From Pseudomonadota bacterium (GTDB taxonomy: Bacteria; Pseudomonadota; Gammaproteobacteria; Burkholderiales; Methylophilaceae): 9,952 nt of DNA. Of the stretch, positions 6,116-9,952 are shown piece by piece. Location: NCBI GenBank assembly GCA_029549705.1, contig JAKPIR010000236.1, forward strand, positions 1-9,952, read 5' to 3'. A program made the position numbers and the translations under genes. How positions within the stretch are numbered: position 1 is the stretch's first letter; each line of letters starts with the position of its first letter. Below the pieces are notes generated by a model that made no database searches, was not told the origin of the DNA, and worked only from the letters and a program-made list of their open reading frames with translations.

Positions 6116-7291
6116 TTACTCGCCTATATGCAATTCACTGCGCGCCACCAGTGCAGTATTCAACACTGATTTTGCCTCTTTTCCTATCACCGTAAAATGG
6201 CCCATTTTGCGTCCTTTACGCGGCTCAGCTTTACCATAAAGATGCAACTTCAAGTTAGGATGGCTACAAGCCTTATCCCATGCGGGTTCTAGCGCTACGT
6301 TTTCCTCTCGCGCAAGCCAACTATCACCTAAAACATTCACCATCACGGCATTACTGTGCAAACTGGCATCACCCAGCGGCAAGCCAGCCAGCACTCGGAC
6401 TTGCTGTTCAAACTGGTTGGTCACACAAGCATCTATGGTGTAATGACCGGAGTTATGCGGGCGCGGCGCAATTTCATTCACCAGCAACTGATTTTTGACT
6501 AGAAAAAACTCTACGCCCAACACCCCTACATAATTTAGCTTATCTGCCAACTTTTTGGCGAGCTCTCGTGCATTGGCTTTAACCACCTCGCTGCAACGGG
6601 CGGGCGCGATACTAATATCCAAAATACCATTCAAATGACTGTTTTCAGCCGTTGCGAAAGCTGCAATATGTCCGTGTGTATCACGTGCAAGCACGACTGA
6701 AACTTCCAAATCTAGTGGCAACATTTGCTCAAGCACACAAATCTCTTGCTTGAATTCAGCAAATGCTAATCGTGCTTCGGCTTGATTTTTAACGCGTGCT
6801 TGGCCTTTTCCATCGTAGCCAAAGCGCGCTACTTTTAATATCGCAGGGTAGAGCGTACTTGCGTCATCCGGTAAATCGGAGGCTTCATTGATGACAGCAA
6901 ACGGCGCAACAGGCAAGCCCGCTTCTTTAATAAAATTTTTCTCCATCACACGGTTTTGCGCAATCGCAACGCTTTCTGCACTTGGTCGCACAATGACGGA
7001 CTCTGCCAATTTTTTCAACGTGCTGGCAGGCACATTCTCAAACTCTGTGGTCACCGCAGCACAGGTATTTGATATTTGTTGAAGTGCATCTGCATCATCA
7101 TAATTTGCACATATATGCACATCGGCAATCTTACCTGCCGGGCTGTTTTTATCGGGGTCAAGCACTGTTACCTGATAACCCATCTCGTGCGCGGCTATCA
7201 CAAAAAAACGGCCCAATTGCCCGCCGCCAAGCATGCCCAACATGGCTGGTGGAAGAATAATAGGTTCTTGCTGTATAGGTAAGTGGCTCAT
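6116..7291 (-). CDS. purK: N5-carboxyaminoimidazole ribonucleotide synthase
   Basis: ATP-grasp enzyme of purine synthesis: AIR + ATP + bicarbonate gives N5-CAIR, which PurE then rearranges. At 391 residues it is of family size. Visible motifs are MLGGGQLGRFF (20-30, N-terminal nucleotide-binding fold), TEFENVP (82-88), ILKVARFGYDGKGQ (151-164, ATP-grasp lysine and glycine loop), NEIAPRPHNSGHYTIDAC (272-289, metal/ATP site) and LYGKAEPRKGRKMGH (351-365). The ATG at 7291 has no good Shine-Dalgarno sequence. The first dozen residues (MSHLPIQQEPII) extend a little beyond the usual start near ILPPAMLG, so a shorter protein is possible, though no better start was found. It lies 55 bases downstream of purE and 28 bases before the SPFH gene, consistent with cotranscription. 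Confidence 0.96.
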   Translation of the reverse strand: MSHLPIQQEPIILPPAMLGMLGGGQLGRFFVIAAHEMGYQVTVLDPDKNSPAGKIADVHICANYDDADALQQISNTCAAVTTEFENVPASTLKKLAESVIVRPSAESVAIAQNRVMEKNFIKEAGLPVAPFAVINEASDLPDDASTLYPAILKVARFGYDGKGQARVKNQAEARLAFAEFKQEICVLEQMLPLDLEVSVVLARDTHGHIAAFATAENSHLNGILDISIAPARCSEVVKANARELAKKLADKLNYVGVLGVEFFLVKNQLLVNEIAPRPHNSGHYTIDACVTNQFEQQVRVLAGLPLGDASLHSNAVMVNVLGDSWLAREENVALEPAWDKACSHPNLKLHLYGKAEPRKGRKMGHFTVIGKEAKSVLNTALVARSELHIGE

Positions 7292-7346
7292 TGGTTCAAC
7301 ACTTCGTATTTTTTTTAACGAAAAGAATAATACTCATCATCACAAG

Positions 7347-7844
7347 TTAAGGTTTTTCGCCCAACTCCATTGCGTGTACTTTTTTAGATTGATTTTGGCG
7401 GAATTCATCTAGTTTTTTGGCTAAAGTTCCGTCGTGATTTGCCAATATTGAAATAGCAAACAAGCCCGCATTTGCCGCACCAGCATCGCCTATCGCAAAA
7501 GTAGCTACCGGAACGCCCTTAGGCATTTGCACAATGGACAATAAAGAGTCTTGGCCTTGTAAATGCTTGCTGGGCACCGGAACGCCCAGTACCGGCAAAG
7601 TGGTTTTAGCCGCCACCATGCCAGGCAAGTGTGCTGCGCCACCCGCGCCAGCAATGATAACTTGAACACCATTTTTTTTCGCATCTTCAGCAAACTGAAA
7701 CATTAAATCTGGCGTACGGTGTGCAGAGACCACTTTAGCCTCATACGCCACGCCAAAATCTGCCAGCATTTGTGCTGCATTTTTCATTACGGGCCAATCA
7801 CTGTCGGACCCCATAATAATTGCCACCAATGGTTTTTGACTCAT
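7347..7844 (-). CDS. purE: N5-carboxyaminoimidazole ribonucleotide mutase, class I PurE
   Basis: Converts N5-CAIR to CAIR (4-carboxy-AIR) in de novo purine synthesis, acting directly after PurK. At 165 residues it is normal for class I PurE. Motifs: IIMGSDSDWPVM (9-20), VVSAHRTPD (38-46, with the conserved catalytic-site histidine), and AGAGGAAHLPGMVAA (65-79). Next come LGVPVPS (86-92) and QMPKGVPVATFAIG (106-119). The adjacent purK shows that the organism uses the bacterial two-enzyme route rather than direct AIR carboxylation (class II PurE). The ATG at 7844 is preceded by GAAGGG (7851-7856), which overlaps the proB TAG; the proB-purE gap is only 11 bases, so the two are cotranscribed and probably coupled. 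Confidence 0.97.
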   Translation of the reverse strand: MSQKPLVAIIMGSDSDWPVMKNAAQMLADFGVAYEAKVVSAHRTPDLMFQFAEDAKKNGVQVIIAGAGGAAHLPGMVAAKTTLPVLGVPVPSKHLQGQDSLLSIVQMPKGVPVATFAIGDAGAANAGLFAISILANHDGTLAKKLDEFRQNQSKKVHAMELGEKP

Positions 7845-7855
7845 TCCGTACCCTT

Positions 7856-8974
7856 CTACATCACGATTAAACTGTCGCGATGAATTAATTCAGCCTCATC
7901 GACATAGCCTAGAATTTTCTCAATTTCACTGCTTGGTTTTTTTAAAATACGCGCCGTCTCGCTCGCAGAGTAGTTAACCAGACCACGCGCAATTTCTAGC
8001 CCATTTACATCAACACAAGCAACCACATCCCCACGTTCAAAGTAACCTTCGACCGCTGTCACACCTATTGGTAATAAGCTTTTACCCTCTGATTTCAGTA
8101 CCTTTACGGCACCATCATCTAACACCAGTTTGCCTGAAGTGCGTAAATGGTCTGCTAACCATTGTTTACGCGCAACTGTTTTAATTTGCGTAGCCTCTAA
8201 ATGCGTTCCAATGACTTCGCCATTTACTAAACGAAGCAATACTTCTTTTTCTCGACCTGATGCAATCACAGTATGTGCACCACTACGCGCCGCACGCTTC
8301 GCTGCAAGAATTTTAGTCAACATTCCACCTGTGCCAACGCTGCTTCCTGCACCACCCGCCATTTGCTCTAATGCCACATCGCCCGCTGTGGCGTGCTGAA
8401 CAAATTCAGCTTGTGGGTTGCTACGTGGATCTGCTGAATACAATCCGGCCTGATCAGTGAGAATCACCAGTGCATCCGCCTCTATTAAATTTGCAACCAG
8501 AGCGCCTAGGGTATCGTTATCACCAAATCGAATTTCATCGGTGACGACCGTATCATTTTCGTTAATGATAGGAATTACGTTTAAATCCAACAACGTACGT
8601 AACGTGCTACGCGCGTTAAGATAGCGTTTTCTATCGGCTAAATCGTCATGCGTCAATAACACTTGTGCAGTATGCAGTCCATGCTCGGCAAAGCAACGCT
8701 CGTACATTTGCACCAAACCCATTTGCCCGACGGCCGCAGCCGCCTGCAACTCATTAACCGCCGTTGGACGCTTTCTCCACCCAAGACGCTGCATTCCTTC
8801 TGCCACAGCTCCAGACGACACTAGCACCACCTGTTTGCCCTGCTTCACAATGCCAGAAATTTGCGCAGCCCAAGCAACTATGGCAGCCTGGTCCAAGCCG
8901 TTGCCATTATTCGTCACTAGGCTAGAACCCACCTTGACGACAATCACCTTTGCATCATGTACCAGAGATTTCAT
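7856..8974 (-). CDS. proB: Glutamate 5-kinase with PUA domain
   Basis: First step of proline synthesis: phosphorylates L-glutamate to glutamyl 5-phosphate, normally under proline feedback inhibition. 372 residues, as in full-length bacterial enzymes. Amino-acid kinase domain (about 8-260): VVKVGSSLV (12-20), VSSGAVAEG (52-60), INENDTV (137-143), RFGDNDTLGALVA (149-161), LTDQAGLYSADP (172-183), GTGGMLTK (214-221). PUA domain: about 277-360, with GYFERGDVVACVD and EIARGLVNYSASE. The ATG at 8974 lies inside the end of obgE; the 20-base overlap suggests coupling, and no strong Shine-Dalgarno sequence is visible. proA, the next step, is not in the window, and obgE-proB without proA is a known betaproteobacterial arrangement. 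Confidence 0.97.
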   Translation of the reverse strand: MKSLVHDAKVIVVKVGSSLVTNNGNGLDQAAIVAWAAQISGIVKQGKQVVLVSSGAVAEGMQRLGWRKRPTAVNELQAAAAVGQMGLVQMYERCFAEHGLHTAQVLLTHDDLADRKRYLNARSTLRTLLDLNVIPIINENDTVVTDEIRFGDNDTLGALVANLIEADALVILTDQAGLYSADPRSNPQAEFVQHATAGDVALEQMAGGAGSSVGTGGMLTKILAAKRAARSGAHTVIASGREKEVLLRLVNGEVIGTHLEATQIKTVARKQWLADHLRTSGKLVLDDGAVKVLKSEGKSLLPIGVTAVEGYFERGDVVACVDVNGLEIARGLVNYSASETARILKKPSSEIEKILGYVDEAELIHRDSLIVM

Positions 8975-9952
8975 TTTCTAACTCTTGTGCGGCTTGCGCT
9001 TTACTTTCCTCAATGTGCTGCATGATGGCATAAGTGAGTTCTTTACAACCGATGCCACTAATTGCAGAAATCGCAAACACACGTCCTTTCCAGCCATAGT
9101 CTTTTACAAACTGTTTCACGACTTTTTCAGAATCTTGCAGCATGTCGATTTTATTCAACACTAACCAGCGTGGCTTTTCGTAGAGTGCTTCATCATATTT
9201 TCTAAGCTCCTCAACAATCGCCCTAGCCTCGTGTACTGGGTCAACGCTCTCATCATAAGGGGCAATATCGACCAAATGCAGCAGTAAAGAAGTACGCTGC
9301 AAATGACGTAAGAATTGATGCCCCAAGCCTGCGCCTTCTGCCGCGCCTTCAATAATTCCAGGAATATCAGCAATCACAAAACTGCGTTCAGCATCTACCA
9401 GCACCACGCCTAAGTTGGGGTGTAAGGTCGTGAAGGGATAATCGGCTACTTTAGGTTTTGCGGCAGAAACCGAGCGAATAAACGTTGATTTACCTGCATT
9501 TGGCATGCCTAGCAAACCCACATCGGCCAATACTTTTAATTCCAAATAGAGTTCAAACTCCTCGCCAAGATCACCTTTGGTACATTGACGCGGCGCACGA
9601 TTCAAGCTGGATTTAAAATGTACATTGCCCAAACCGCCCTTGCCGCCTGCGGCCATTTGTGCGCGCTGACCATGCTCACTTAAATCGACTAGCAATTGAC
9701 CACTGGATTTATCCGACACCACTGTACCCACCGGTACGCGCAACACCATGTCTTCACCTTTTGCGCCATAACACTCAGCACTGCGGCCATTTTCACCACG
9801 CTGCGCTCTGAATGAGCGGGTGTAGCGATAATCCACTAAAGTATTAATATTACGGTCGGCTTCAAGAATGATGGAACCTCCGCGGCCACCATCACCGCCA
9901 CTTGGGCCGCCCATAGGCTCGTATTTTTCACGACGAAACGTGGCGACCCCGT
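8955..9952 (-). CDS. obgE: Obg-family GTPase, N-terminus beyond window
   Basis: Essential GTPase involved in 50S ribosomal subunit assembly and stress responses (ObgE/CgtA). The reading frame continues upstream of the internal ATG at 9914 to the window edge, reading GVATFRREKYEP before MGGPSGGDGG, which is conserved Obg sequence. The ATG at 9914 is therefore not the start; about 20 N-terminal residues are missing. In visible numbering (331 residues), the glycine-rich Obg domain covers about 1-140 and the GTPase domain the rest. GTPase motifs: G1 GMPNAGKST (148-156), G2 FTTLHP (173-178), G3 DIPG (195-198), G4 NKID (266-269) and G5 SAISG (295-299). It ends with a short Glu/Ala-rich tail and lacks the OCT/TGS extensions seen in some other phyla. 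The TGA overlaps proB by 20 bases. rplU-rpmA usually lie upstream in related genomes. Confidence 0.97.
   Translation of the reverse strand, partial: GVATFRREKYEPMGGPSGGDGGRGGSIILEADRNINTLVDYRYTRSFRAQRGENGRSAECYGAKGEDMVLRVPVGTVVSDKSSGQLLVDLSEHGQRAQMAAGGKGGLGNVHFKSSLNRAPRQCTKGDLGEEFELYLELKVLADVGLLGMPNAGKSTFIRSVSAAKPKVADYPFTTLHPNLGVVLVDAERSFVIADIPGIIEGAAEGAGLGHQFLRHLQRTSLLLHLVDIAPYDESVDPVHEARAIVEELRKYDEALYEKPRWLVLNKIDMLQDSEKVVKQFVKDYGWKGRVFAISAISGIGCKELTYAIMQHIEESKAQAAQELENEISGT

Noticed and set aside
7303..7322. Inverted repeat TTCGT ... ACGAA around a T-run between purE and purK, as a possible terminator
   Set aside because: The stem is only five AT-leaning pairs with a 10-base loop, and the homopolymer run is in the loop instead of after the stem. 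On the coding (minus) strand it is an A-run, so it cannot act as a normal intrinsic terminator.
7292..7346. Possible promoter for purK in the 55-base gap
   Set aside because: TATTAT and TTGTGA-like hexamers are present, but only 7 bases apart; no pair with 16-18 bp spacing was found.
9912..9914. ATG as the start of obgE
   Set aside because: The codons upstream, read to the window edge, encode GVATFRREKYEP, conserved Obg N-terminal sequence. The ATG is internal.
1..9952. Novel defence, CRISPR, toxin-antitoxin, prophage or secondary-metabolite system
   Set aside because: Every long gene is a recognised housekeeping family; no spaced direct repeats, integrase, transposase, tRNA or attachment site was seen. 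The only mobile-type sequence is the short REP pair.

Overview
The window looks like a core-chromosome segment of a betaproteobacterium, most likely Methylophilaceae (Methylotenera/Methylophilus-like). The genes are densely packed and base composition is moderate. Two conserved gene orders support this: rpsT diverging from murJ-ribF-ileS, and obgE-proB. The family-level placement is inference from gene order and protein flavour, not from a search.

Left block (1-4613, all minus strand, read right to left): murJ (lipid II flippase), ribF (riboflavin kinase/FAD synthetase) and ileS (isoleucyl-tRNA synthetase, cut off by the left edge). murJ and ribF overlap by one base (TAATG). Between ribF and ileS lies a 73-bp inverted pair of REP-like palindromes (2110-2182). 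Its outer end supplies the stop codon of ribF, and it puts a large hairpin in the mRNA just ahead of the ileS ribosome-binding site.

Middle (4614-5250): a divergent control region, then rpsT (ribosomal protein S20) on the plus strand with a near-consensus promoter. S20 carries a tail of about 40 Ala/Lys/Pro-rich residues beyond the usual family length. A strong, symmetric A-stem-loop-T hairpin follows and can terminate transcription from both sides.

Right block (5251-9952, all minus strand): obgE (ribosome-assembly GTPase, cut by the right edge), proB (glutamate 5-kinase), purE and purK (the two-step N5-CAIR route of purine synthesis) and a prohibitin-type SPFH membrane protein. Short spacings and overlaps (20-nt overlap, then 11, 55 and 28 nt gaps) suggest one transcription unit ending at the shared terminator. 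Its promoter would lie beyond the right edge, probably upstream of rplU-rpmA.

Nearly everything is housekeeping. I saw no defence system, CRISPR array, prophage, insertion sequence, tRNA or rRNA. The non-routine items are the REP pair fused to the ribF stop, the extended S20 tail, and the lone prohibitin-family gene at the end of the purine genes.
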